From the NCBI RefSeq assembly GCF_000962805.1, contig NZ_JZTW01000011.1, positions 62,001-126,000 of the forward strand: DNA of 64,000 nt, in the 5' to 3' direction. Source of the DNA: Pseudarthrobacter chlorophenolicus (lineage in GTDB: Bacteria; Actinomycetota; Actinomycetes; Actinomycetales; Micrococcaceae). Both the position numbers and the translations under genes were made by a program. The notes beneath the pieces are model-generated. The model searched no databases and was not told the DNA's origin. It was given only the letters and a program-made list of their open reading frames with translations. Below, one piece after another: positions 1 through 8,260 of this stretch. The first letter of the stretch is position 1. Every line of letters starts with the position of its first letter.

Positions 1-860
1 CGGAACCGGCACCCCACAACGCCGGACGCCCGGCGTTCGGCCGTGCGCCCCGGCCGTACCGGCCCCGGAAGCGGAAGCGGCGGCTGCTGCCCGCGCTGGG
101 CGTGGCGCTGGTCATCTGCCTGTACTTCACGCCGTCGTTCCTTAGCCGCGTTGTCCTTCCCTTCGCGGCACCCTACCTGCCGGGGGCAACGGTCCCGCCG
201 CCCGGGTACGAGGCCGTGTCCTCGCCGCTGGGGACTCCCCCGGCCAGCACCGGCTCCACGGTTTTCGTCCTGCAGGAGTCGCCCGATCCCGGCCAGCGGT
301 TCGCCGCCTACGATCCGTGCCGCCCCGTCCACTACGTGGTGCGTCCGGACTTCGCCGTGCCGGGTGGCGACGCCCTGATCCGGGACGCCGTTGCAGCGAC
401 CTCGGCGGCCACGGGCTTACAGTTCGTCTAGAACGGCACGTCCACCGAAGCGCCGGCGGATGAACGGGAGGCCTTCCAGCCGGACCGCTACGGCAAGCGC
501 TGGGCGCCAATACTGATCACCTGGTCCACGCCGCAGGAATCCCCAGGTCTCGCGGGCGACATCGCGGGCGACGGCGGCAGCACCTTCATCCAGGCACCCG
601 GCCAGCCGATGGTCCTCGCCGCCGGCCAGATCCGGCTGGACGCACCCGACCTCGCAGGCATCCTGGCCAGCCGCCCGGACGGAACGGAACAGGTGCGGGC
701 CATCATCATGCACGAACTGGGCCACGTTGTGGGCCTGGACCACGTCAGCGATCCGGCCCAGCTGATGCACGCGGACAACGTGGGCGTGGTGGATTTCGCG
801 GCCGGGGACCGCGCCGGGCTTGCACTCCTGGGCAGCGGGCCGTGTGTTCCCCAGCTATGA
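1..860 (+). pseudogene. Matrixin-like zinc metalloprotease with an in-frame amber stop, 5' end off the window
   Basis: One reading frame runs from base 3 to the TGA at 858-860 and is interrupted once, by TAG at 429-431. After a basic stretch the N-terminal part has one hydrophobic segment (about bases 90-150), so the protein is membrane-anchored or secreted. Downstream of the stop the frame stays open and carries HELGHVVGLDH (from base 711), the HExxHxxGxxH zinc site of metzincin/matrixin-type peptidases. The residues around the stop read TGLQFV-stop-NGTSTEAP, where a single substitution from a sense codon (for example a Tyr codon) is enough to explain the break. An internal restart at GTG/ATG near 600-609 would give only the catalytic half without its anchor. 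It could be a true nonsense mutation or a sequencing error. Confidence 0.75.
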
Positions 861-941
861 CCGCCCGGTCCGTCCCGGGCCGCGGGTAGGGTATGCAAAC
901 CTGCGTAGCCGGGAGCTGCCGCCGATGTTTTACTGTCCCCT

Positions 942-1664
942 ATGACTGAGTTGCTGAAGCAGCACCCCAATGAACCGCACGACGACAGCATTGCTGCGCG
1001 CCTGAACTGGCTGCGCGCGGGTGTCCTTGGAGCCAATGACGGCATCGTGTCAGTTGCTGCGACGGTGGTGGGTGTTGCCGGCGTGACCAACGATGTCACG
1101 CCCATCCTGATAGCCGGGGCAGCCGCCGTGGTGGGCGGTGCCGTGTCCATGGCGCTGGGCGAGTATGTGTCCGTCAGCAGCCAAAGCGACAGCCAGCGGG
1201 CGCTGATCGAGAAGGAACGCCAGGAGCTCCACGACGATCCCGACGGCGAACTGGAGGAGCTTGCCGCCATCTACCAGGCGAAGGGACTCACCGAAGCCAC
1301 CGCGCGCAGGGTGGCCGCCGAGCTCACCGAGCACGATGCGCTGGGCGCGCACCTGGAAGCCGAACTGAAGATTGATGAGGCCAGCGTCGCCAGCGCCTGG
1401 CACGCTGCGTTCGCCTCAGCCATCGCCTTCACCATCGGTGCGGTACTCCCGCTGCTGGCGATCCTGCTGCCTCCGGCCGAGATCCGGGTTCCGCTCACCT
1501 TCGTGGCAGTCGTCGTGGCCCTGGCCATCACCGGTACGGTCAGTGCCAGGATCGGCGGCAGTTCGAAACGGAAAGCCACCCTGCGCCTGGTCATCGGCGG
1601 TGCCCTTGCCATGGCGTTCACCTATGGCGTTGGCCTGCTGCTGGGGACCACGGGGATAGCCTGA
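942..1664 (+). CDS. VIT family (VIT1/CCC1) iron/manganese transporter
   Basis: The 240-aa product has the layout of bacterial VIT1/CCC1 proteins. Near the N-terminus is RAGVLGANDGIVSVAATVVG, then a second membrane segment with GGAVSMALGEYVSVSSQ, a charged cytosolic stretch (about residues 90-145) rich in Glu, and three C-terminal membrane segments. The family exports or sequesters Fe2+/Mn2+ by proton exchange. The ATG at 942 has no clear Shine-Dalgarno sequence. A TACTGT box ends six bases upstream, which would fit a leaderless mRNA, but no -35 box is visible. The gene stands alone, with the next gene 51 bp downstream. Confidence 0.88.
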   Translation: MTELLKQHPNEPHDDSIAARLNWLRAGVLGANDGIVSVAATVVGVAGVTNDVTPILIAGAAAVVGGAVSMALGEYVSVSSQSDSQRALIEKERQELHDDPDGELEELAAIYQAKGLTEATARRVAAELTEHDALGAHLEAELKIDEASVASAWHAAFASAIAFTIGAVLPLLAILLPPAEIRVPLTFVAVVVALAITGTVSARIGGSSKRKATLRLVIGGALAMAFTYGVGLLLGTTGIA

Positions 1665-1715
1665 CTCCAGCACGCCTGATCCGGCGTGACCGCCCCGTCC
1701 AAAGGGAAACATTGC

Positions 1716-2201
1716 ATGATGGAAATCGGCGGCCTTCCGGCCCACATCCTCCTGGTCCACGGAGTGGTTGTCCTTGCCCCGCTGGCCGGCCTGATGGCAG
1801 TGGTCTTCGCGCTCTGGCGCCGCAGCAGGTCCTATCTGGCCTGGCCATTGGGCGTCCTCGCCGTTGTGCTGGTGCCGCTGTCCGTACTCACCGCGGAAGC
1901 CGGTGAGCAGCTGGAAAAGGCGAAACCCGCATCAGACCTGGTCAGGGAGCACGCCGAGCAGGGCAGTTTCTTCCGGTACGTGACGGTGGTTTTCCTGCTG
2001 GTGGCGGCTGCGCAGATTCTGGCCGCGTTCCCCTCCGCCGTGAGCCGATGGCAGGCACTCCGCGGGGCCGGGCGCCTGCTCGCTGCCCGCTGGCTTGTTC
2101 CCGCCACGTCCGTCCTCGGAGTAGTTGCGGGGCTGTTCCTGGTTTACGAAGCCGTGGTGACGGGCCATTCCGGGTCGGCGTCGGTCTGGAGCGGCGTCTA
2201 G
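1716..2201 (+). CDS. Small four-helix membrane protein, DUF2231-like
   Basis: A 161-aa integral membrane protein with about four hydrophobic segments. The opening MEIGGLPAHILLVHGVVVLA resembles the GLPAHPLLVH signature I associate with DUF2231 membrane proteins, whose function is unknown. The ATG at 1716 is chosen over an upstream GTG (1686) because AAAGGGA lies at 1701-1707, nine bases before it. The stop overlaps by 4 bp the stop of the convergent MFS gene, so no terminator fits between them. Confidence 0.6.
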   Translation: MMEIGGLPAHILLVHGVVVLAPLAGLMAVVFALWRRSRSYLAWPLGVLAVVLVPLSVLTAEAGEQLEKAKPASDLVREHAEQGSFFRYVTVVFLLVAAAQILAAFPSAVSRWQALRGAGRLLAARWLVPATSVLGVVAGLFLVYEAVVTGHSGSASVWSGV

Positions 2202-3478
2202 CGCAACGCCGCAGCGGGGCGGTGGTCGCCGCCGCGCATCCGCACCGCCACGACAATCCCGGACACCGCGGTGAGTCCGGCGACGGCGGCGACAGCCACC
2301 GGAATTCCGTACAGGTCCGCGATGAGCCCGGCGAGCAGCGCACCTGCGGCAAACCCGGCGTCGCGCCATAGCCGGTAAATCCCGACGGCGCGTGCCCGCC
2401 ACGCAGGGTGCGCGACGTCTCCGATGCTGGCCAGCAGGGTGGGATACACCATGGCGGTGCCGACGCCGAGGACGACGGCGGCCCCGAGCCATGCCTCGAA
2501 GGTGCTGCCTACCGCGACCATTGCCAGGGCTGCGGCCTGTACCAGCATGCCTGCGGCTATGAACCATTTGCGGCCCCAGCGGTCCGAGGCGGCACCGGTC
2601 ACCAGCTGCGCGGCTCCCCAAACGGCTGGGTAGGCGGCGGCAATGATGCCGATCTGGCCCACGCCCAGGCCGGCGCCGGCAAACAGGACGGGGAAGAGAC
2701 CCCAGGCGAGCCCGTCGTTGAGGTTGTTGACCAGGCCGGCCTGGCTGGCCGCCGAGAGGGAGTGGTCCCTGAAGCTGGTCAGTGTGAACACCTGGCCCGT
2801 GCTGAGGCCGGCTCCGGCAGCACCGGGTGTTCCGGACGCCTCGGCCGTGGCATGGTGGTGGGTTTCGCGGACGGCCAGGACTGTCAGGCCCAGCCCCAGG
2901 GCGATGTAGGCCGCTCCGAGGAGGAACGGTGCCGGCCGGAGCCCGTAAGTGGTGGCGAGGTAGCCGGTAGCCAGTGCCGTGGCAGCCACGCCAAGGTAGC
3001 CGGCCGCTTCGTTGAAGCCCATGGCCAGGCCCCGCTGGCCCGGGCCAACCAGGTCCATTTTCATGATCACGGCCGTGGACCAGGTCAGGCCCTGGCTGAT
3101 GCCCAGCAGGACGTTGGCCGCCACAATCCAGTCCCAGGAGGGGGCGAGGATCAGCATGTCGGGGACCGGGAGTGCTGCCAGCCAGCCGGCGACGAGGACG
3201 GGCTTGCGGCCGTATTTGTCGGAGAGCGTCCCCGCAAAATAGTTCATTGCGGCCTTGGACAGCCCGAACGCGAGGATGTACGTCAGCGCCCCGGTGTAGA
3301 GGTCCAGGTGGAAAGCCTCCGTGGCCGGGAGGGGCAGTACGGTGCGTTCCTGCCCCAGCGTGCCGCCCACCAGCGCGTTGACGGCAACGAGCAGCAGGAA
3401 CTGGGCCAGGTTCTGCCGCAGTCCCAGCACCGGGCGTCGCGTCGCTGCGGGGTTCTCGGGACGTGTGCTGCCGGGCAT
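2198..3478 (-). CDS. MFS transporter
   Basis: A 426-aa major facilitator protein with about twelve hydrophobic segments. Family loop motifs are visible: GTLSDKYGRKPVLVAGW after helix 2 and GAASDRWGRKWFIAAG in the second half. The ATG at 3478 is chosen because GGAG lies seven bases upstream on the coding strand. A longer frame exists but its extra residues are read from the hairpin array at 3509-3642 and look non-coding. The gene follows the MBL/rhodanese gene on the same strand, so export of a sulfur compound or a linked metabolite is a guess from context. The substrate cannot be told from sequence. Confidence 0.8.
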   Translation of the reverse strand: MPGSTRPENPAATRRPVLGLRQNLAQFLLLVAVNALVGGTLGQERTVLPLPATEAFHLDLYTGALTYILAFGLSKAAMNYFAGTLSDKYGRKPVLVAGWLAALPVPDMLILAPSWDWIVAANVLLGISQGLTWSTAVIMKMDLVGPGQRGLAMGFNEAAGYLGVAATALATGYLATTYGLRPAPFLLGAAYIALGLGLTVLAVRETHHHATAEASGTPGAAGAGLSTGQVFTLTSFRDHSLSAASQAGLVNNLNDGLAWGLFPVLFAGAGLGVGQIGIIAAAYPAVWGAAQLVTGAASDRWGRKWFIAAGMLVQAAALAMVAVGSTFEAWLGAAVVLGVGTAMVYPTLLASIGDVAHPAWRARAVGIYRLWRDAGFAAGALLAGLIADLYGIPVAVAAVAGLTAVSGIVVAVRMRGGDHRPAAALR

Positions 3479-3508
3479 ACGGGGACTCCGTTCGGTGGGC
3501 ATGAAGGT

Positions 3509-3642
3509 GCCCGGGCGCGCTTGGGGGAAGCGCACCCGGGCGGGTTGCCCCGAGCGTTGGGGGTAACGCTCAGGGCGTGCCCGCGCCGTTCGGGGAAACG
3601 TGCGCGGGCGGAGCCCGGGCGGGAGGGGGGTCCTGCCCGGGC
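3509..3642 (-). repeat. Array of four consecutive hairpins with G-rich (C-rich in RNA) loops
   Basis: Four stem-loops follow one another between the MBL/rhodanese gene and the MFS gene. (1) arms 3509-3522 and 3528-3541, 14 bp with one mismatch, loop GGGGG. (2) arms 3552-3558 and 3565-3571, perfect 7 bp, loop GGGGGT. (3) arms 3579-3590 and 3597-3609, one bulge, loop CGGGGA. (4) arms 3613-3624 and 3631-3642, one mismatch, loop GGGGGG. In the transcript of the two flanking genes the loops are runs of C. No U-run follows, so they are not classical terminators. They may set the ratio of the two products by RNA processing or attenuation. Confidence 0.75.
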
Positions 3643-3653
3643 GGTCTGTCCGG

Positions 3654-5066
3654 TTAGTGGGCGGCCACGGCGTTGGGCCGGGACTGCCGCCACATGCTCC
3701 AGGCCGCGTAGCTGCCGTCAAGTTCGACGACGTCATACCCTGCACGGCGCAGGGCGCTGGCTGCTACGGAGTTCCGGACGCCGGACTGGCAGTAGGTGAC
3801 GATTGAGCCGTTGGCGGGAAGCTCGTCCAGGTGCCACATCACACGACCACCGCTGAGCTGGTACGAGCCCGGAATGTGGCCGGCCGTGTGCTCGGTCTTG
3901 TTGCGGACGTCCAGGACCATGGCGGCGTCGTAGCCGTCCAGTTCTTCGGGCTGGATGAGCTTTGGGGTGAAGGTGGGCAGTTCCTCGATGCCGGTGACGT
4001 AGCCGGCCGCGTTGTCGATGCCCACGCGTACCAGGTGGTCCCACATGTCCATGGCCTGGTCCTGGCCGCTGGCCAGCAGCACCAGCGGGTTCTTGTCCGT
4101 TTCCGGATTCACCACCCAGGCGCCGTAGCTGGCCACTGATTTGCCGGCCGGAACGTTCAGTGACCGGACCACGGTGCCTTCATGGACCTCGCTGTTGGAC
4201 CGGGTGTCAATGAAGGTCAGGGTGTCTTCGTCGAGGCCGGCGGCCACTATGCCGGCGGAAAGCTCCGGCAGCGGGGTGCGTTCACCCATGACGGCCGGGC
4301 CTACCCGGTTTTCACGCTTCATGCGGCCGAAGTAGGCGTGCGCGTCCGGCTGCCCGTCGAGGAGTTCATCGATGAAGCCCTGCTCATCGTTGGCGGCCAG
4401 GTACGGCCCCCACCAGGCGTAGAGCCGTTCGTAGCCCACCGTGGAGGACGGGATGGCACCCAGCGCCTTGCCGCAGGCGCTGCCCGCGCCGTGGGCCGGG
4501 TGGACCTGGACGTAATCCGGCAGGGTGAGGAATTTGTCCCGCAGGCTGGCGAACAGCTGCCTGGCACCCTCGAAGCGGGTATCGATGCCGCCGGCGGCCT
4601 CGTCCAGGAGATCCGGCCGGCCCAGGTCGCCGGAGAAGACGAAGTCACCGGACAGCAGGTAGCCCGGCTGGTCACTGAAGGCGCCGTCCGTGACCAGGAA
4701 GGACAGGTGCTCGGGCGTGTGGCCGGGAGTGTGGAGGGCCTTGATGGTGATGTTGCCCAGCCTGATGGCGTCGCCGTCGTACAGCCGTTCGCCGTCGAAT
4801 TCGTACTGCCAGTCCGGGCCGCCTTCGCCGGAAACGTACACCTTGGCACCGGTCGCGGCTGCCAGTTCGCGGGTGCCGGAGAGGTAGTCGGCGTGGATGT
4901 GGGTTTCGGTGACGGCCACGATTTTCATGCCGTTCTTCGCTGCGAGGTCCTGGTAAACGGCGATGTCGCGGCGTCCGTCAACCACAATGGCTTCACCCTT
5001 GGCCTGGCAGCCGATCAGGTAGCTGGCCTGGGCGAGGTCTTCATCGTAAATGCGCTCGATAAGCAT
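3654..5066 (-). CDS. MBL-fold hydrolase with two C-terminal rhodanese domains (CstB/persulfide dioxygenase type)
   Basis: The 470-aa protein starts with a metallo-beta-lactamase fold domain (about residues 1-240). It carries THIHADYLSG, which supplies the HxHxD metal ligands, then HTPGH and later VHPAHGAG with further ligand His. Two rhodanese-like domains follow (about 265-355 and 370-465). The second has YCQSGVRN, with the active-site Cys of the CxxGxR loop. The first has no Cys at the expected place, so only one is likely catalytic. Enzymes of this build oxidise glutathione, CoA or low-molecular-weight persulfides and transfer sulfane sulfur. The start is supported by AAGGAGAG upstream. 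No CstR operator is seen next to it; the matching orphan promoter lies 10 kb away at 15213-15242. Confidence 0.85.
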   Translation of the reverse strand: MLIERIYDEDLAQASYLIGCQAKGEAIVVDGRRDIAVYQDLAAKNGMKIVAVTETHIHADYLSGTRELAAATGAKVYVSGEGGPDWQYEFDGERLYDGDAIRLGNITIKALHTPGHTPEHLSFLVTDGAFSDQPGYLLSGDFVFSGDLGRPDLLDEAAGGIDTRFEGARQLFASLRDKFLTLPDYVQVHPAHGAGSACGKALGAIPSSTVGYERLYAWWGPYLAANDEQGFIDELLDGQPDAHAYFGRMKRENRVGPAVMGERTPLPELSAGIVAAGLDEDTLTFIDTRSNSEVHEGTVVRSLNVPAGKSVASYGAWVVNPETDKNPLVLLASGQDQAMDMWDHLVRVGIDNAAGYVTGIEELPTFTPKLIQPEELDGYDAAMVLDVRNKTEHTAGHIPGSYQLSGGRVMWHLDELPANGSIVTYCQSGVRNSVAASALRRAGYDVVELDGSYAAWSMWRQSRPNAVAAH

Positions 5067-5319
5067 GAGGTGCTCTCCTTATGTTGTTGTCGGGTGGTTC
5101 CGCGGCTGTTGTAGGGTCGTGGCTACCCAGGGGAGGCAGGTATGGCTTTGTTGCTGTGGCTGGACGATTCACGTCGTTACGGCTTCGAAGGATTGGCCGC
5201 CCGCACTCTCCGCGATGACCCGACCGCTGATTGAGAGACGCGACATGATCGCCGGATAAGGACACGACGGCGCGGTTATCTGCTGGGCTCTACCCAATCC
5301 CACAGACTGGAGGCTGTTC
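5067..5319 (+). other. Non-coding region between the MBL gene and the IS110 transposase
   Basis: About 250 bp without a convincing gene. It must hold the leader of the minus-strand MBL gene (RBS at 5075-5083) and the left end of the IS110 element, whose boundary I cannot place. IS110-family elements are known to encode a structured bridge RNA in such an end region, so this is the place to look for one. GGAGG at 5309-5313 is the RBS of the transposase. Confidence 0.4.
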
Positions 5320-6524
5320 TTGGTGCAATTATGGGCCGGCATTGACGCCGGCAAAGCCCATCACCACTGCTTTGTGATCGACGGCGACGGAAACCGCCTG
5401 CTGTCCCAACGGGTTCCCAACGATGAACCAGCACTGCTTCAGCTCTTAGCTAACGTGCTGGAGCTGGCTGCGGGGGATTCGGTGGTCTGGGCGACCGACC
5501 TGAATCGTGGCGGAGCGGCGCTGCTGATCGCCTTGCTCATCGGCCACGGCCAGGACATCCTCTACATTCCTGGCCGTGCCGTTCACCATGCCTCTAAGAT
5601 TTACCGGGGTGAAGGCAAGACAGACGCCAAAGATGCCGCAGTCATCGCGGACCAGGCCCGAATGCGAACTGACCTCCAACCGCTGCGTGCGGGGGATGAC
5701 ATCAGCACGAGCCTGCGGATCCTCACCGCGAGGCGGGCGGACAAGTCCGCTGACCGGGTCCGGGCCATCAACCGATTGCAGGCCCAGCTGCTCGAATACT
5801 TCCCTGCGCTGGAACGGGCCTTCGACTACAGCCGCTCCAAGGCCGCGCTGACGCTGCTAACAAAATACCGGACTCCAGACGGGATCCGTCGTGCCGGTGA
5901 GGCAAGGATTCACGCCTGGCTGAAGAAGCAAGGGGCGCGGTCCTCGGCCGCAGTCGCCGCATCAGCAGTAGAGGCCGCGAAATCCCAGCACACGACGGTT
6001 CCCGCACAGGGTATGGGAAAGGAGATTGTTGCCGCACTCGCCAAGGTAATCCTCACCCTGAACGAGGAGCTGGTCGAACTCGATGCTCTCATCAGCAAAA
6101 AAGTCACCGAACACCGGCACGCGATGGTGCTGTTGAGCATGCCCGGCTTCGGCCCGGTTCTTGCAGCCGAGTTCCTCGGTGCTACAGGTGGGGATCTCAC
6201 GGTCTTTCAGACTGCGGACCGGTTCGCTGGCGTAGTTGGGCTGGCTCCGGCCCCCGTGACTCCGGAAGGATTAGCGGAAACCATCATCGCCCCCGCCGTT
6301 ATGATCGCCGGCTCCTGCGGGTCTTCTACCTCTCCGGCCTGTCGGCGCTGAAATCGTGTCCGGCTTCGCGGACCTACTACGACCGAAAACGCTCCGAGGG
6401 AAAAACCCACATCCAGGCGATGCTGTCTCTTGCCCGCCGCCGACTCAACGTCCTCTGGGCCATGCTGCGCGACGGCACAAACTATGAGCCGGCTTGCTCC
6501 CAAGCACCACGTTTGGCTGCCTGA
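5320..6524 (+). pseudogene. IS110 family transposase, frameshifted in a C-run
   Basis: The frame from TTG 5320 (GGAGG six bases upstream) encodes the RuvC-like DEDD N-terminal domain (AGIDAGKAHHHCFV, later GKTDAKDAAVIAD) and the start of the transposase_20 region (LLSMPGFGPVLAAEFLGATG). At the run of five C at 6251-6255 the frame shifts. Continuing in the +2 frame gives the expected end: RDSGRISG, then YYDRKRSEGKTHIQAMLSLA, to the TGA at 6522-6524. One missing C explains it. The conserved Ser-containing C-terminal domain is cut off, so the unshifted product should be inactive. Restored length would be about 401 aa, normal for the family. Confidence 0.88.
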
Positions 6525-6615
6525 CGTAAACGACTATTGTTTCGGGTCGGCAGCCGAGTCAACGATAATCGCTGTGAGATCACTTATGGCGTTCTTCCCG
6601 CCATACTGCTTCAGC

Positions 6616-6993
6616 TCAGGTCTTGGCAGCCCCTGAATGACCGCTACCCCAAGAGTGATTCCCTCCCCACCCGTAAATCAAGGGGGTGCTGTAGTAGGAC
6701 CAGACGTTATTAGCTCCGTATACCCAGCCGCCCCTGACCTGGTGGTACTGGTCGTAGACGGCTACAGATACTTGTGCGTTGCCAAACCAGCAAAAGTTAC
6801 CGTATTCGTTGGTGTTTGCTTCCGCTCGGCCGTAGCTGTTCCATGCACTGGATCCGGAATAGTAGCCCTCGTTGCAGCCGTAGGGCTGTATTTTCCACGT
6901 CCCCGAACTGTAGGCCGATCCCGGGGCTGCCGAAACTATGGACAGACAGGAGGCAGCTATCACGGTCATGGCTGCCATTCTGAGGGTTCTCAC
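6616..6993 (-). CDS. Small secreted aromatic- and Gly-rich protein, unknown
   Basis: A 125-aa protein with a clear signal peptide (MRTLRMAAMTVIAASCLSIV, cleavage near SAAPGSAYS). The mature part of about 95 aa is rich in Tyr, Trp, Gly, Ser and Asn, has two Cys (YGCNEG and NFCWFG) that could form one disulfide, and ends in repeated Gly-His/Ser-Trp. It starts at GTG with AGGGGA five bases upstream. It lies 10 bp after the membrane-anchored protein gene on the same strand, so the two are probably cotranscribed. A secreted bacteriocin-like or surface role is possible but no known family was recognised. Base composition is lower in GC than in flanking chromosomal genes. Confidence 0.6.
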   Translation of the reverse strand: MRTLRMAAMTVIAASCLSIVSAAPGSAYSSGTWKIQPYGCNEGYYSGSSAWNSYGRAEANTNEYGNFCWFGNAQVSVAVYDQYHQVRGGWVYGANNVWSYYSTPLIYGWGGNHSWGSGHSGAAKT

Positions 6994-7002
6994 AACGTTC
7001 CC

Positions 7003-7500
7003 CTAACGCTTGTCGGATGAATTTTGGCGGAGAAGCAGGTTTGGTGCCTGCTTGGTCCATCCGTCGTCGTTCTTCACTGATTCAAGGGTGTCGTCAGCGG
7101 CGGAAGGGATCACCAACCATGCCTGCTCAGTGCGCTCTTCATTTTCAATTCGGAGCCCGTAGGACTCGAATCCTTCCAGTGTGGTGCAGCCGACAAATTC
7201 ACCACCGCCATCGCCACGTACTGGGATCATGCACATTTTGTTGTCTGCTGGGACGACATAATATTTCAAGTGTGAACCCTCGCCCACAAGCCTCGTTAAA
7301 GCGGAATCAATTTTAATCGGAAGGCGCTCACTCACCCGTAAAGGCAGCTTGTCTTTTGCTGTTTGAGGAAGGGCCAGGGAATGGACTATTCGAGATGCAT
7401 CTCGTGATCTATCCGCCGGCGGAGCTGTAACTGCCACGATCCCTGCCGCGGTGCCGAGAAGGATTGCTCCACCAAGGAAAAACTTTAGGCGCTTTTGCAT
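7003..7500 (-). CDS. Membrane-anchored extracytoplasmic protein, unknown
   Basis: A 165-aa product with a single hydrophobic segment near the N-terminus (KFFLGGAILLGTAAGIVAVT) followed by about 135 polar residues, so it is anchored and faces outwards. Two Cys (NKMCMIP and FVGCTTLEG) may pair. The ATG at 7500 is chosen because GGGGGAG lies just upstream on the coding strand. A longer frame to 7770 overlaps the divergent gene and its extra residues look non-coding. It is followed after 10 bp by the small secreted protein. No family was recognised; this is an anchored-partner/secreted-partner pair by layout only. Confidence 0.6.
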   Translation of the reverse strand: MQKRLKFFLGGAILLGTAAGIVAVTAPPADRSRDASRIVHSLALPQTAKDKLPLRVSERLPIKIDSALTRLVGEGSHLKYYVVPADNKMCMIPVRGDGGGEFVGCTTLEGFESYGLRIENEERTEQAWLVIPSAADDTLESVKNDDGWTKQAPNLLLRQNSSDKR

Positions 7501-7651
7501 GTCATCTCCCCCAAGATAGCGATAAAACGAGGGTAGAACCTCAAGCATGTCCTTGGCAATAGCCGATATTATTCGTTCCCATTGACCTCGTGAAGACGAC
7601 GGTGTAGCTTCCCCACTATAGATTTGCTGGCCATCAATTGGGGGATTCACT

Positions 7652-7942
7652 ATGAGTACCAGCGTGCCCGGATTACCAGAACCGAAGCTGCCTAAGCGGC
7701 GTGCCTTCTTCCGAGGCGTCCTCAGGACTCTTGGGATCGGATTTGTTGCTGCTGCCGGTCTACCCAGCACCTCGCCTGCTCATGCAGATCCGCATGTTCA
7801 CTGCGAGTACACAACCAAGAAGTTAGTCTGGTTGCGATGCAACTGCAACACCTGGCTAGAGGACTGGCGACATAGTTGCACTGGTTGCGGTAGTACGTGC
7901 TTCACCATCACAGTAATCACTGGCAAATACTGCATTTCATAG
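7652..7942 (+). CDS. Tat-exported Cys-rich small protein
   Basis: A 96-aa precursor. KRRAFFRG matches the twin-arginine pattern and is followed by a hydrophobic stretch and a cleavage-like site (PSTSPAHA-DPH), leaving a mature peptide of about 50 aa. That peptide has seven Cys and three Trp, including LRCNCNTW and DWRHSCTGCGSTC. Tat export suggests it folds, is modified, or is kept reduced before leaving the cell. The gene is first of three closely spaced plus-strand genes ending in a MauE-like protein. The methylamine dehydrogenase light chain is also Tat-exported, Cys-rich, dependent on MauE and has a WRHC segment, but this peptide is much shorter, so the likeness is one of architecture. 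GGGGGA lies upstream of the ATG. Confidence 0.65.
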   Translation: MSTSVPGLPEPKLPKRRAFFRGVLRTLGIGFVAAAGLPSTSPAHADPHVHCEYTTKKLVWLRCNCNTWLEDWRHSCTGCGSTCFTITVITGKYCIS

Positions 7943-7966
7943 ACCTAAGAACGGCAGGGAAGCACC

Positions 7967-8257
7967 ATGCAGCACAAAGTAAAGGTACGCGAAGTACATA
8001 AAAATGAACGTGATGAAATCGGTCCTCAGGACCGCCCTCCCTACATCTCGTTGGAACAGCTTGTCTCTTCCTTCGGTGGTTATGAGTTCAACCTTGAGTT
8101 GAGCGATGGCACAAAGGTGCCAGTGTCTGTCAGGCAATTTATGGGAAGGGACCCACGGACCACCTTCCTTCGAGTGGAAGTTGAATCGCGACCTGAAAAT
8201 GAAAAGGAATCGGCGGAGTTTGACGCCCGAGCCCAGGCGCGTCACGGGAAGAAATAG
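7967..8257 (+). CDS. Small soluble protein in the MauE-like locus, unknown
   Basis: A 96-aa, highly charged, Cys-free protein without signal peptide or membrane segment. The middle (YISLEQLVSSFGGYEFNLEL) looks folded, while both ends are Lys/Arg/Glu-rich. It sits 24 bp after the Tat-exported peptide gene and 3 bp before the MauE-like gene, so the three form one operon. From position it could be a chaperone or binding partner that handles the Cys-rich precursor in the cytosol. No family was recognised. Confidence 0.6.
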   Translation: MQHKVKVREVHKNERDEIGPQDRPPYISLEQLVSSFGGYEFNLELSDGTKVPVSVRQFMGRDPRTTFLRVEVESRPENEKESAEFDARAQARHGKK

Positions 8258-8260
8258 CTT

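Noticed and set aside
931-942. Leaderless start of the VIT-family gene
   Set aside because: TACTGT is suitably placed, but no -35 box was found, so the case is too weak to list.
2198-3745. Longer form of the MFS protein with about 90 extra N-terminal residues
   Set aside because: The extra part is translated from the hairpin array; ATG 3478 has a better RBS.
5123-5136. CTACCCAGGGGAGG upstream of the MBL gene as a CstR operator
   Set aside because: It lacks the AT-flanked symmetric arms of the other four sites and may lie inside the IS110 end.
6616-6993. Possible lactococcin-972 family bacteriocin
   Set aside because: Size, signal peptide and the Tyr/Trp/Gly-rich mature part recall that family, but the expected motif order and the neighbouring transporter genes are not there.
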